DNA of 64,000 nucleotides, from the NCBI GenBank assembly GCA_965112735.1, contig OZ218963.1, positions 2,356,001 through 2,420,000 on the forward strand, given 5' to 3'. Positions 8,484 to 18,747 of this stretch are shown here, piece by piece. The position numbers and the translations under genes are program-made. This DNA is from Phaeosaccion multiseriatum (Eukaryota > Ochrophyta, other classes). Each line of letters opens with the position of its first letter. Positions within the stretch are counted from its first letter, which is position 1. Under the pieces are notes generated by a model. That model was given only the letters and a program-made list of their open reading frames with translations. It was not told where the DNA came from and made no database searches.

Positions 8484-11400
8484 ATGGCGGATTCTCCCAC
8501 CAGTGTGGTCCCGAGTGGTGTTCTGACTCGCGCCCAGCGCGCTGCCGCTGAGGAAACACGTGCTGCAGGCGAGGCAACAGCGACGGTCACGCCCCCATCT
8601 ACGCCTCGTACGTCAGGATTTCTTCAGCGTCTCTCTGGTGGCCTCACTGGGTTCCTCTCTCGGCAGTCGGCGGCCCTCTCGGCGGCTGACGAGGCGGAGG
8701 TGGACGCTCAGGCTGAGCGGGATGTGGACCGGGTTATCCAGGCGGGCGATCTGCATGCTGCTGCCCTCGAGGCTGATGCCGCGGCTGGAGCAGCAGGAGG
8801 AGGAGGAGGAGGAGGCGGAGGAGGAGGAGGAGGCGGAGGAGGAGGAGGAGGAGGCGGAGGCGGCAGCTGACGCAGTCACGGCGGAGGCACAGGAGGAGGA
8901 GGCGGAGGAGGAGGAGGAGGAGGAGGAGGAGGAGGAGGAGGAGGAGGAGGAGGAGGAGGAGGAGGAGGAGGAGGAGGAGGAGAAGGAGGAGGAGGAGGAG
9001 GAGGAGGAGGAGGAGGAGGAGGAGGAGGAGGAGGAGAAGGCGGATGAGGAGGAGGCGGAGGAGAAGGAGGCGGAGGAGGAGGCGGAGGAGGCAGCTGCCG
9101 CAGTGACGGCGGAGGCACCGGCGGGGCAGGAGAAGGAAGAGGCTCAGAAGGCGACGGCAGAGGAAACGGAGGAGGAGGCGGAGGAGGAGGCGGAGGAGGA
9201 GGAGGAGGAGGAGGAGGAGGCGAAGGAGGAGGAGGAGGAGGCGGAGGAGAAGGAGGAGGCGGAGAAGGAGGAGAAGGAAGAGGCTCAGAAGGCGACGGAG
9301 GAGGAGCAACCAATGTCGGAGGGGCTGGAGGCGGAGGAGACGGTGGTGGATTACGGGCACGAGGCTCGACAGACTGGTGCAGCAGCCGATGCAGCAATAG
9401 CAGCAGCGCTCTTTGGGGCTGAGCTGCAGGCAGAGGTTGAGGCCGCTGCACAGGGGCCGGCATGCGGGCTGGTGGGGGCGACGGCGGAGGCACAGCGGCG
9501 GGTCTGGAGGGCCCGACAGGTGGTGGTCATGCGGCGGTGGCGTGAAGGGCATGTGTTCCGCTGCCCTGCGTCTGCGGCTGCTGACGTGCCCCGGGGGGTC
9601 ATGGCTCTGCCGCTCGGGGTTCCTCCATGGGAACAGTCTCTCCGTGACCCCAGCCTGCTTCGGGAGTGGGTGTGGGCGGCGCAGGAGTGGGTGATCAGCG
9701 ACGCACAGACAGCTACGCAAGCTGCACAGCGCTGGGCGGCAGAGTGCGCGGCCGCTCAAGCGCGGGTGCTGATGTGGGCGGCCGAAACGTTTGTGATTCC
9801 GCCGGCTGGCCGTCGCGTGCCTTCGGGGGTGGGGGTTGGGCCTTCAGCCGCGACGGCAGGGCGTTCTGCTCTGCTGGTCGACGACTGCGATGATTTCGAC
9901 GCGCTGCTCGCGGAGCACGTCACCCTGCTGCCGGAGTGTAGTGGTGCTCTTCCTGCATTGTCTCCGACGGCGAAGGCGTGCCGAGCAGCTGCGCTCCTGG
10001 CACCAGCTGCCGAATCGGTGGAGAGGGAGTGCGTCAGTGGGTGCTCTCTGAGTGCGGAACGGGAGCCCTGTGAGGTGTGCGTGCAGCGAGCGAGGGTGGA
10101 GATGGCGGCGCTTTCAGTTACTGACGATACAGGGGCAGCGTATCTGCGGCGGGAGGCGAGGCGGAAGCAGATTGAGATGACTCTGGCGATTAAGCAGACA
10201 GGGCGTACCGGGGTGACGGTCAATCCGCGTGGGCATACGGTATCAGTGGTGCTTCAGTCTGCCCTTCAATTGCGCGAGCAGCTGTCACGGGCTCCGGTGT
10301 CGCTCACGGTGCAGGCCTTGGTGGACACCGGCGCCACTCACACGTGTGCCTCACGTGCGACCTTTGATCGTGGCGTCGCCGCAGGGGTCTTTCAGGTGCG
10401 CGATTTGGCGGAGGAACGAGTGGCAGTTCGGTACGCCACGACTCAGGCCGCTACTTCAGCCTCGCTCGGTCGGGTGTGGGTGCAAATCGCCCTCACGCCT
10501 ACGTGTCAGCCGGTGGTGGCCATGTGGGTAGTGGAGCACCTCGCCCGTCCCTTGATATTAGGCCAAGACGTGCTCACAATGGTGGGGGCGGTTACTGACC
10601 ACAAGGTTCATCAGCTGTACGTGCATCCAACGGAGGCGAGTTCCTCGTCGTCGGAGCCGCGGTCGGAGGTTGACGACACCATCGCCGTGGCCGCTGTCAG
10701 CTCGGGGGAGTGTCAGGTGCTGGCGACTGAGGCACTACGACTCGCCCCGGGCGGCAAGGCCGCGCTCGTGCTGGAGGTGGACGGGGGCGTCGCAGGCGGA
10801 CGTCTCAGTGTGGAGTTGGGTGCCCGCGGGCCGTTGCAGGCGCAGCAGGAGGCATTGTGGTGGCTGAATCACGAGCAAGTCCTGGTGAGTCGTGCGGCGT
10901 GCGTGGTCGGTGCCACGCAGCAGTGGAGCATCGGTATACACAATCAGCATAATGAGACGATCGTCGTGGTCCCTGGGCAGGCTGTGGGCGTGGGCACGTA
11001 TCTGCTGGCGGAGGAGGATCGGCGAGCAGCGGTGGAGGTGGCGTTATGTGAGCCGGCGCCTCTTGGTGCGCAGTGCACGCCGCTAGGGGCCCTTCGTCCG
11101 CTCCCGCGTCGATGGGCACGCTGGGGTGCGTCTCGTGGTGTGGTCGGTGGCGAGGAGCGTGGTGGTGGTGTCGGTGGCGGACGTGCAGCAGCAGCCGGAG
11201 GAGGAGGAGGAGGAGATGGCGGAGGAGGCGGAGGAGGAGGCGGAGGAGGCGGAGGAGGAGTAGGAGGAGGCTCAGAAGGCGAAGGAGGAGGAGGAGGAGG
11301 AGGAGATGGCGGAGGCGGCGAAGGTGGAGGAGGAGGACGTGCAGCAGCAGCCGGAGGAGGAGGAGGAGGAGATGGCGGAGGAGGCGGAGGAGGATGCGGA

Positions 11401-11615
11401 GGAGGTGGAGTGTTAGAAGTCGTACTTTTGGTACCTCCCGGTCTGAATTCAGAGGGCAGGTATCAGTCTAGCAAAAGTACGACTTCTAACAGGAGGAGGA
11501 GTAGGAGGAGGCTCAGAAGGCGAAGGAGGCGGAGGAGGAGGAGGAGATGGCGGAGGCGGCGAAGGTGGAGGAGGAGGAGGAGGCAACGACGGAGCGCCCC
11601 GACAGGCGTGGCTCG
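8484..11615 (+). CDS. Gypsy2-type Gag and aspartic protease region
   Basis: Gag-like start MADSPTSVVPSG at 8484, followed by a long Glu-rich run (about 8790-9310) encoded by GGA/GAG repeats, where the reading frame changes. The 8484 frame ends near 8870 in poly-Gly, and the second frame is open to 11649. The later part has a retroviral-type protease: ALVDTGATHTCAS at about 10315-10355 (DTGA active site) and LARPLILGQDVLTMVGA at about 10540-10585. The C-terminus is again Gly/Arg repeat and is cut by an H1 hairpin (11411-11491). No reverse transcriptase follows; the F element begins at 11616. The decay of frame in the repeats suggests it is no longer functional. Confidence 0.7.
8790..9310. repeat. 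GGA/GAG low-complexity tract
   Basis: Nearly pure GGA/GAG/GCG triplets coding poly-Glu in one frame, poly-Gly in another and poly-Arg in the third. Long opposite-strand ORFs over this tract are artefacts. Similar tracts occur at 11190-11410, 11492-11580 and 19965-20320. Confidence 0.9.
11411..11491. mobile_element. Solo H1 hairpin, target duplication GGAG
   Basis: A single 81-bp H1 hairpin (TGTTAGAAG...CTTCTAACA) with no core, flanked by GGAG on both sides. Because it sits in GGA repeats the duplication is less informative than elsewhere. It shows that the hairpin alone can be the inserted form. Confidence 0.75.
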
Positions 11616-13324
11616 TGTAAAGAGTCTCGTTGCTCTCCACCTAGGATAGGAGTAGCCGCATGGACAAGGTAATAGCAACCCCAAAGCCAGCCTGGCAGCC
11701 AGCCTTGTCTCTATTAGCTTTATCCGTGAGCCATCCTAAACGACCAACCTGCTGGGAGGTGAGTGAGAAACGGGCCACGCACCGTTTCTCACCGTATTTG
11801 CCTGGGCCTGGGCCATTGACATAATACTGACTTTCAACATCCCCGTCAGCCATCCCTGCACTTCTAACATCCCCCTGAACTAAACTATTGCGTGTCCCCA
11901 CGCAACTCAAAGCGGGTTCGCCTACTAAAGCTCGACTTGTAGCAAAAGCCTCCATGTTGCTTCCAATAAAAACGGATGAGAAATATGCAAAACTCACCCA
12001 GGTGTGTGCGACCGCTCCTCCAACACACACCCTCCTGTATTGGTGAGAAAACCCCACGACTCAAACTCACCCACACAGGCTCACGGATGAGAACATCCCA
12101 TGACTCAAACTCACCCGCGCAATTCTCTATCTCCACTCCTACTCGCCACCAGCGTTGCCAAAGCCTCGTTGCGCACCACTAATGCTGACTGCTCAAGTGT
12201 TTACTGGTGTGCCTACAAGGCACCCAGACAGTCCCTAAAGCAGCCTTGCGAGTATCCTTCTCTGTCTCCCGCCAAGCTCCGTGCAACAGCAACAGCCGCG
12301 CTGCTGCCACACTCGAAAGCCGTGCCCGCTGTAGGGCACCGCTCTCGGCAATTCTCTATCTCCACGGCCCACCAAGCTCCAGCAGCAATTTCCGTGCAAC
12401 AGCAACATCCGTGCTGCTGCCACACTCGAAAGCCATGCCCGCTGACTAAGGCACCACTCCCGGCAATTCTCTATCTCCACGGCCCACCAAGCTCCAGCAG
12501 CAATTTCCGTGCAACAGCAACATCCGTGCTGCTGCCACACTCGAAAGCCGTGCCCGCTGTAAGGCACCGCTCCCGGCAATTCTCTATCTCCACGGCCCAC
12601 CAAGCTCCAGCAGCAATTTCCGTGTAACAGCAACATCCGTGCTGCTGCCACACTCGAAAGCCATGCCCGCTGTAAGGCACCGCTCCCGGCAATTCTCTAT
12701 CTCCACGGCCCACCAAGCTCCAGCAGCAATTTCCGTGTAACAGCAACATCCGTGCTGCTGCCACACTCGAAAGCCGTGCCCGCTGTAAGGCACCGCTCCC
12801 GGCAATTCTCTATCTCCACGGCCCACCAAGCTCCAGCAGCAATTTCCGTGTAACAGCAACATCCGTGCTGCTGCCACACTCGAAAGCCGTGCCCGCTGTA
12901 AGGCACCGCTCCCGGCAATTCTCCATCTCCACTGCCCACCAAGCTCCAGCAGCAATTTCCGTGTAACAGCAACATCCGTACTGCTGCCACACTCGAAAGC
13001 CATGCCCGCTGTAAGGCACCGCTCCCGGCAAACTCAAAGCTACCGAGCTGCTGCCTGAGCCTCTTGGCCAAGGTCAGCTGCCTTCGGGATTCTTTGGGGT
13101 TGTGAAGAGTCACGTTGCTCTCCACCTAGGATAGGAGTAGCCGCATGGACAAGGTAATAGCAACCCCAAAGCCAGCCTGGCAGCCAGCCTTGTCTCTATT
13201 AGCTTTATCCGTGAGCCATCCTAAACGACCAACCTGCTGGGAGGTGAGTGAGAAACGGGCCACGCACCGTTTCTCACCGTATTTGCCTGGGCCTGGGCCA
13301 TTGACATAATACTGACTTTCAACA
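11616..13324 (-). mobile_element. F element: small non-coding LTR element
   Basis: Two 224-bp direct repeats (11616-11839 and 13101-13324), TGTAAAGAG...CTTTCAACA on this strand, bound 1261 bp. On the minus strand the 3' LTR is preceded by the purine tract GCTGACGGGGA, and the 5' LTR is followed by CAACCCCAAAGAATCCCG, the likely primer region. The interior is mainly a 113-bp tandem array and has no gag or pol. Flanks (CTCG left, GGAG right) do not match, so the two ends may derive from recombination. Related copies: 6963, 17536, 21236. Confidence 0.8.
12347..13026. repeat. 113-bp tandem array in F element
   Basis: Six units starting GGCAATTCTC at 12347, 12462, 12575, 12688, 12801 and 12914, spacing 113-115 bp. 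Each contains AAGCTCCAGCAGCAATTTCC and GCTGCCACACTCGAAAGCC. The unit is not a multiple of three, yet open frames run through on the minus strand; overlapping ORFs here are probably not genes. The same array occurs inverted at about 17834-18250. Confidence 0.9.
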
Positions 13325-13585
13325 GGAGTCCTTTCGTTAGCCATGCCAGGCGCGGAAGAAGAAGGCGTTGAAAAGGCGGACGCAGCGGCGCCCGTCAGTG
13401 CGAGTTCCGCGATAGAAGGAGACGCACAGCAGCAGATGGCTGAAATGATGGAAAAGATGATAGCGGCAGCGTTGGCCAAACACATCACACAGCAAGGAGT
13501 GCCCACGGACAGCGGCGGGGCGGGGGATGGGTGCCCGGGGATCCCTGGGCCGGGATCCCATGGGCCGGCACAAAGCTCTAGATAG
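13325..13585 (+). pseudogene. Gag-like N-terminal fragment
   Basis: An 81-residue frame from MPGAEEEGVEKAD with an amphipathic stretch QQQMAEMMEKMIAAALAKH and a Gly/Pro-rich end. This composition is typical of retrotransposon Gag N-termini, but no element is identified. It abuts the F element LTR on the left and a decayed hairpin on the right. Confidence 0.3.
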
Positions 13586-13589
13586 AAGA

Positions 13590-13680
13590 CGTCCTCTTTC
13601 TAGACTGTCAGCTATCCACTGAAATTTCACGTAGGGTAGGGTACCTAACAGTGTAGCAAAAGGACGTCTTCTAACAACGT
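13590..13680. repeat. Decayed hairpin intermediate between H1 and H2
   Basis: Arms AGAAGACGTCCT...and AGGACGTCTTCTAACA enclose TAGACTGTCAGCTATCCACTG and a loop like H2. It combines an H1-like outer end with an H2-like inner part. It overlaps the last codons of the neighbouring minus-strand gene. Confidence 0.6.
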
Positions 13681-15161
13681 GGGGTACCTCGACGTGTTTG
13701 AGCCGCTTGGTCCAGTTGACGCTTCAGCAGCGCTGTGGAGAGGATCGGCTGATACATGCTATCCAAAGGGAACCAGGTGGCCCCACCTTCAGCCACAGCG
13801 AGAAGCGGGGAAATTCGCTCGTAAGCGTATTTTCCACCTGAGACGTTAATGAGCTTGAGGCCACAAGACAATAGGCCCGCCATATGTCCGAATGAGCTGG
13901 CACCGGTGGCCAGTACATCGGCTCTACTCATACACTTGATAGCGTCGCCTTCATTCCCATTTGCGTGGAGCACCACTTGAATGTCCGAGCTGTTGCTGCT
14001 CTGCGCTACATAGTAGCTTCGGAGCCTGTCGCCGAAGCCGCAAATACCGCCTTTCTCCCTCTCTGGGCACTCCTCTGGAAGCTGTGCTTCGTGACAAGCG
14101 CGAACCTCATCAGGGCGAATGGAAAGATGGGGAAAGTCCTTAAACGTATTTGTCTCCATGTCCGGGCAAGTCTCAGTTTCGGTAAAGACGTGAAACGAAG
14201 GTGGTGAATATCCCAGCTCGGATATCACCGACGCAATATGCTGCATAAGGTCATGCATGCTTCCCCAAAGCCTCATGCTACCAGTTCCCTTGTCCCCCAT
14301 TCGAAGATGAAACGCAACAGCCAAGGCGGACCCCGTCTCGTCATAGCCACACTCAGGTACCGTGTCGTACCCAGCTCGAGGGAAAACGTTGAAAGCCTCG
14401 CGTATGCGGCGTAGGCCTCTGCCGTACGACGAAGGCAATGGATGTTCCGGGAGCTGCCGCCACGGCTGCCCTTGTAGAAGTATCGCCGCGGCATGATTAG
14501 AATAGAGACTAAGCCGAGTCACGGTGTCATTTTTGTGTTGCTCGAGCATCTCCAGAATCTTAGCATCGCTACTTTCGCTACCTGGGGAAATCACAGAAGG
14601 TGGGGGCCCATCTCCCCCCAGAGGGATGTCGCTGGTGTAGTTGCCCAGATTGAGAAATTGCGCAACGTCAAGATCAGCGCATCGATACTTGTCGGCAAGC
14701 TCGACAAGGCCATTTGTTGTTGCTTTGTGACAATAAAGAGTGCCGTTTCGCCATGCTCCGCGGTGGCTCGGCAAGGCATCCCATGCGGCGAGGTCGAGCG
14801 AGGAATCCGTTGCAGGCGTCTCCTTCATGGGGGGAGCTTCCATCGTACAACCCAGGCCTTCTGCCACCAAAAAAGCCCACCACACTCTCATGACCTCTCC
14901 GCCTAAGCCATCGAAGTTTACTTGAACGCGAACGGTGCAAGGAGTTTGGCGGAGCTGCCATGCATTCATCAGATTCACGTTGGAGCCATTAAACCAGATC
15001 GGATCAAGACTGCTAGCCCACGCCTCCACTGCGCGGACGATTTCTTGTTGGTCCCACTCTAGCCCTCCAGTCGAATCTGCTGCTAGTGCTCCTCTTCCGG
15101 CCGAGAACAGCAGCAAAAGGCAAAGCGCTAAGCAGAGGACAGAGACAAGGTGAGAATTCAT
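13671..15161 (-). CDS. Secreted fucosyltransferase-like protein
   Basis: An uninterrupted 496-residue host ORF. Residues 1-27 form a signal peptide or type II anchor (LVSVLCLALCLLLLFSAGRGALA). AVAFHLRMGDKG at about 282-293 matches the HxRxGD motif of the fucosyltransferase superfamily (alpha-1,2, alpha-1,6 and O-fucosyltransferases), which binds GDP-fucose. HVFTET at about 323 and VLATGASSFGHMAGLLSCG at about 416-434 fit the later conserved motifs of that fold. Several NxS/T sites and paired cysteines agree with passage through the ER/Golgi. The exact acceptor and linkage cannot be read. The final residues run into a hairpin remnant, so the natural C-terminus may have been altered. Start chosen at 15161 because it yields the signal peptide. 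Confidence 0.65.
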   Translation of the reverse strand: MNSHLVSVLCLALCLLLLFSAGRGALAADSTGGLEWDQQEIVRAVEAWASSLDPIWFNGSNVNLMNAWQLRQTPCTVRVQVNFDGLGGEVMRVWWAFLVAEGLGCTMEAPPMKETPATDSSLDLAAWDALPSHRGAWRNGTLYCHKATTNGLVELADKYRCADLDVAQFLNLGNYTSDIPLGGDGPPPSVISPGSESSDAKILEMLEQHKNDTVTRLSLYSNHAAAILLQGQPWRQLPEHPLPSSYGRGLRRIREAFNVFPRAGYDTVPECGYDETGSALAVAFHLRMGDKGTGSMRLWGSMHDLMQHIASVISELGYSPPSFHVFTETETCPDMETNTFKDFPHLSIRPDEVRACHEAQLPEECPEREKGGICGFGDRLRSYYVAQSSNSSDIQVVLHANGNEGDAIKCMSRADVLATGASSFGHMAGLLSCGLKLINVSGGKYAYERISPLLAVAEGGATWFPLDSMYQPILSTALLKRQLDQAAQTRRGTPRC

Positions 15162-15729
15162 TCCTATGATACTAGATAATCCAGACGTCGCATTTCCCTG
15201 TCTTAGGAACTGAAATGTTCTCCCCAGTGTAAATTAGTTATATCAAACCGCGAAAAGTGGTGTGCTAAAGCTACGAACAGTACAGACAGCTCAGGGGTTT
15301 GGGCTAATATATGCCGCGTCTGTTGCGACGTCGGTGCCCGTATTAATAGTCTCTTTACTGCCCGCTGCCTCAAGCGTGATCTCTTGTCTTGTACTTGCTT
15401 GGCAGTCTACAGGTCCCTTCGTTGCCACCTGGCACTTTCGGGACTCTCAGGTACGTTGAGGCGGGAACTCTCTTTAGGACCGTTCTTATTTCTATAACCC
15501 CAGAACGTCCACCCGGAAACCCCAGGCGAGATGGTCCCTCATCACCTTATCACAGTGGGTTTTAGAGGGCATCGACTTTCGGGCAAAATAATTTTAAGAC
15601 CCACTACAAGAAGAGCGTGGTAGGGGAGGTTCTCCCATAACTGCGCTGGGATGGTATTTCTTGTGGAGCCGTATGCTTTACTTAATACAGAGACAGACAC
15701 TGGAGGGAGGAAGAACCCAAGGCGCGTGT
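15162..15729. other. Intergenic, upstream of the fucosyltransferase-like gene
   Basis: No gene seen. It must contain the promoter of the minus-strand gene; no TATA-like element stands out. About 15606-15634 (ACAAGAAGAGCGTGGTAGG and following) is found inverted at about 57317-57345, indicating a dispersed repeat. GTGT at 15726-15729 is the left target duplication of the next element. Confidence 0.5.
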
Positions 15730-15838
15730 TGTGGAGGTATGCTCACAAATGTCGTCAGTTCATAGTTTCAGTTTCTTCGTTCAGTTTCAGTTTCCTTTTA
15801 GTTCTTTCCATCTCCTAAAATATTACTTCATCTCTCGT

Positions 15839-15975
15839 TGTTACGATATAAGGCATCCCAATATGCCTTCAGTATTATCCAAACGTTACGATATAAGGCA
15901 TCCCAATATGCCTTCAGTATTATCCAAACGTTTGGATAATACTGAAGGCATATTGGGATGCCTTATATCGTAACA
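15839..15975. mobile_element. H4 foldback insertion in the 5' LTR, duplication CTCGT
   Basis: A 137-bp palindromic insert TGTTACGATAT...ATATCGTAACA. The left arm contains a 45-bp tandem duplication, then the inverse copy. The intact 3' LTR gives the empty site, showing that the insertion duplicated CTCGT (15834-15838 and 15976-15980), 5 bp. Relatives: 21752-21814 and a fragment at 36629-36669. Confidence 0.9.
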
Positions 15976-16151
15976 CTCGTCCTTTCGTTTTCTCACGAGT
16001 GCTCCACCTCTGGTGGATAGCGACTGACCTCCTGCTATGTGCAGGTAGGGTCTATTGCTATTGGTAGTCATCCTTTCAGTGCACGACTCCACAATAACTA
16101 GTTATTACCGGATAGTACATTTCATACACTTTCCAATTTCAGCGGCGACCA

Positions 16152-16710
16152 ATGTCCGTCTCGCCACTACAACACCCGGTGGTAGGCTGTACACCACCCG
16201 CGGTAGGCTCTTCCAGCATCGAGGTCTACATCCAGCCTTTTTTGGCCGATCCCAGTCAGAGAGCGGCCGCAGTGGATCGATGCCAGCAGCAGATTGTGCA
16301 GCTCTTTTCGGCGCTGGATAAATGTGGGCAGCTCGCCGTGGTCTACAACGAGAGTGCGGACGAATGGGTAGAAGGCACAGCTTCTGCAATCAGCGGAGGC
16401 CTCGCTGCCGGCCTCAAGCCCCAACATGTTTTCCTACAAGCGGCGTACTCCACCTTTGGACCTCATTCTTCACACCTTCCAGGGCCCTCTCTTGGTGCCC
16501 AAGATCAGCTATGCCATCACGGATAACGACATGACCAAGTTGGTTACCGTGGGCCGCGCCACCCTGAAGGAGCTCGGCATTAATATCCAAGAGGCCCTTG
16601 GTAAGGCAGCAGCGACGCAGCACATCAAAGACGGCGCCACCGGCCCTCCGCGTCAGGCGTCGGAACGTACTGTCACCTTTCTCCGTGACCGTTACTCTCC
16701 TCACTTCTAA
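16152..16710 (+). pseudogene. Unrecognised ORF carried inside the small LTR element
   Basis: Starts MSVSPLQHPVVGC at 16152. The frame giving DRCQQQIVQLFSALDKCGQ and EWVEGTASAISGGLAAGLK runs to about 16450. The sequence then continues sensibly in another frame as LLVPKISYAITDNDMTKL and ATLKELGINIQEALGKAA, ending at 16710. One frameshift (or a tiny intron) near 16440-16460 is therefore likely. Total about 185 residues, soluble, with no zinc knuckle or protease motif. It reads like a small cellular protein captured by the element; I do not recognise the family. Confidence 0.45.
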
Positions 16711-17112
16711 TCTTCTTCTGTTTCCCTCGGACTCTTTCCTATACCTTCTGAGTACCAATGTGCCCTGAAATAATTCTCCCTACCCTCTGGTGTTTCTAGA
16801 CTGTTTGTGAGGCCGCTTTTTCCCTCCCCCTTGTGTGAGGCAGCTGTTCCCTCCATCTGTTCTGTTCCCAAGTCGGTGTAGCTAGGGCTAATTCTCTCTA
16901 CTCTCTGGTGTTTCTGGACTGTTTGTGTGGCCGCTTTTTCCCTCCCCCTTGTGTGAGGCAGCTTTTCCCTCCATCTGTTCTGTTCCCAAGTCGGTGTAGC
17001 CAGTCTGTGTGGATTTCCCTCTTTTCCTTACTTCCTTTCCTCCTATTTGTGTTCATCTCTTTCTCTTTCCTTATCATGTCTGCGTATGCACACATGCTTT
17101 CAAAGGGGGGAC

Positions 17113-17334
17113 TGTGGAGGTATGCTCACAAATGTCGTCAGTTCATAGTTTCAGTTTCTTCGTTCAGTTTCAGTTTCCTTTTAGTTCTTTCCATCTCCTA
17201 AAATATTACTTCATCTCTCGTCCTTTCGTTTTCTCACGAGTGCTCCACCTCTGGTGGATAGCGACTGACCTCCTGCTATGTGCAGGTAGGGTCTATTGCT
17301 ATTGGTAGTCATCCTTTCAGTGCACGACTCCACA
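17113..17334 (+). repeat. 3' LTR of the small LTR element
   Basis: 222 bp, the uninterrupted copy used to define the foldback insertion in the 5' LTR. Confidence 0.9.
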
Positions 17335-17505
17335 GTGTGCACATTTATTACATTTAATTCTAATTCAAATAACTACTTCGAAGTAATTACATATGGAAAT
17401 GAAAATGGCGCTGGCCTGCTGGGCCCAGGTTAGGGCCAGACCCACCCCGCCGTGATGGCAGCTGGAGGGGTGAGGCAGCATCACCCCACGGTTCGTGCTC
17501 AAAAA
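17335..17505. other. Spacer, no gene
   Basis: GTGT target duplication, then AT-rich DNA and a GC-rich stretch. Nothing recognised. Confidence 0.4.
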
Positions 17506-18379
17506 TGTTAGAAGTGCAGAGATGGCTGACGGGGATGTTGAAAGTCAGTATTATGTCAATGGCCCAGGCCCAGGCAAATACGGTGAGAAACGGTGCGTGG
17601 CCCGTTTCTCACTCACCTCCCAGCAGGTTGGTCGTTTAGGATGGCTCACGGATAAAGCTAATAGAGACAAGGCTGGCTGCCAGGTTGGCTTTGGGGTTGC
17701 TATTACCTTATCCATGCGGCTACTCCTATCCTAGGTGGAGAGCAACGTGACTCTTTACAACAACCCCAAAGAATCCCGAAGGCAGCTGACCTTGGCCAAG
17801 AGGCTCAGGCAGCAGCTCGGTAGCTTTGAGTTTGCCGGGAGCGGTGCCTTACAGCGGGCACGGCTTTCGAGTGTGGCAGCAGCACGGATGTTGCTGTTAC
17901 ACGGAAATTGCTGCTGGAGCTTGGTGGGCCGTGGAGATAGAGAATTGCCGGGAGCAGTGCCTCACAGCGGGCACGGCTTTCGAGTGTGGCAGCAGCACGG
18001 GTGTTGCTGTGGCACGGAAATTGCTGCTGGAGCTTGGTGGGCGGAGGAGACAGAGAACTGCCGGGAGTGGTGCCTTAGACAGCGGGCATGGCTTTCGAGT
18101 GTGGCAGCAGCACGGATGTTGCTGTTACACGGAAATTGCTGCTGGAGCTTGGTGGGCCGTGGAGATAGAGAATTGCCGGGAGTGGTGCCTTAGACAGCGG
18201 GCACGGCTTTCGAGTGTGGCAGCAGCGCGGCTGTTGCTGTTGCACGGAGCTTGGCGGGAGACAGAGAAGGATACTCGCAAGGCTGCTTTAGGGACTGTCT
18301 GGGTGCCTTGTAGGCACACCAGTAAACACTTGAGCAGTCAGCATTAGTGGTGCGCAACGAGGCTTTGGCAACGCTGGTT
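17506..18379 (+). mobile_element. F element, plus-strand copy, truncated at its 3' side
   Basis: LTR 17536-17759 (224 bp) preceded by TGTTAGAAGTGCAG and the purine tract GCTGACGGGGA, then the ACAACCCCAAAG primer-side sequence. About four 113-bp units follow (markers at about 17834, 17946, 18058, 18174). 18190-18379 matches the reverse complement of 12170-12340. It is cut by an H2 hairpin at 18380. Overlapping ORFs are products of the repeat. Confidence 0.8.
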
Positions 18380-18545
18380 GTAAGGCATCCTTTTGCTAGG
18401 CTGGCAGCTATCCACTGAATATTCACGGGGGTAGCTGCCAGCCTAGCAAAAGGATGCCTACTTACATGCCTGTCAGTTAAGGTCGATCCTTCCCCCCCCT
18501 CCGAAAACTCCTCCGAAAACCTTGGGGGGGTAACTACCTAGGGGA
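18380..18545. repeat. H2 hairpin with part of its core
   Basis: Hairpin 18380-18466, with an internal deletion of AAGAAGG to AAGG on one side, followed by core sequence TGCCTGTCAGTTAAGG and GGGGGGGTAACTACCTAGG. The distal hairpin is missing. Confidence 0.75.
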
Positions 18546-18559
18546 AAGGCGCACTTTTA

Positions 18560-18640
18560 TAGTGTCGACCTGTCCGTGGATCGATTTTTTGGGTCCGTGG
18601 AGCGATTTTTTTTGGTCCGTGGAGCGACTTTTTTCCTATA
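18560..18640. repeat. Three short tandem copies of GGTCCGTGGAGCGATTTTTT
   Basis: Three units of about 24-26 bp (18571-18640), each GTCCGTGGATCG or GTCCGTGGAGCG followed by a T run. Confidence 0.7.
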
Positions 18641-18747
18641 ATTTTCTGCTCACCCCCCCCCTTCCCCCTCCTCTAAGAAGGTCAACGCTGCTTAAATAAC
18701 CACAACTGCTACATTCCAGCAGTAGTAATGGCTTAGTGAAGGATTTC

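Larger units (their letters stand above)
15730..17334 (+). mobile_element. Small LTR element with 222-bp LTRs and a non-Pol ORF
   Basis: 5' LTR 15730-16093 and 3' LTR 17113-17334, both TGTGGAGG...GACTCCACA. The 5' copy is 142 bp longer because of a foldback insertion. The target duplication GTGT flanks both sides (15726-15729, 17335-17338). A purine tract AAAGGGGGGAC directly precedes the 3' LTR. The 1019-bp interior has no protease, RT or integrase, so it depends on other elements. It holds an ORF that does not look retroviral (16152-16710) and a tandem duplication of about 126 bp (about 16769-17000). Confidence 0.85.

Noticed and set aside
8734-9759. Leu-rich, Pro-rich or Gly-rich ORFs opposite the GGA tract
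   Set aside because: They follow purely from the triplet repeat in shifted frames; the plus-strand gag-protease frame has real motifs.
12347-13026. CRISPR array
   Set aside because: Units are 113 bp and wholly repeated, with no unique spacers; this is a tandem satellite in a eukaryotic element.
12207-13125. Several overlapping minus-strand ORFs in the F element and the mirrored plus-strand ORFs at 17.7-18.4 kb
   Set aside because: They overlap each other in different frames, follow the 113-bp array, and have no recognisable domain.
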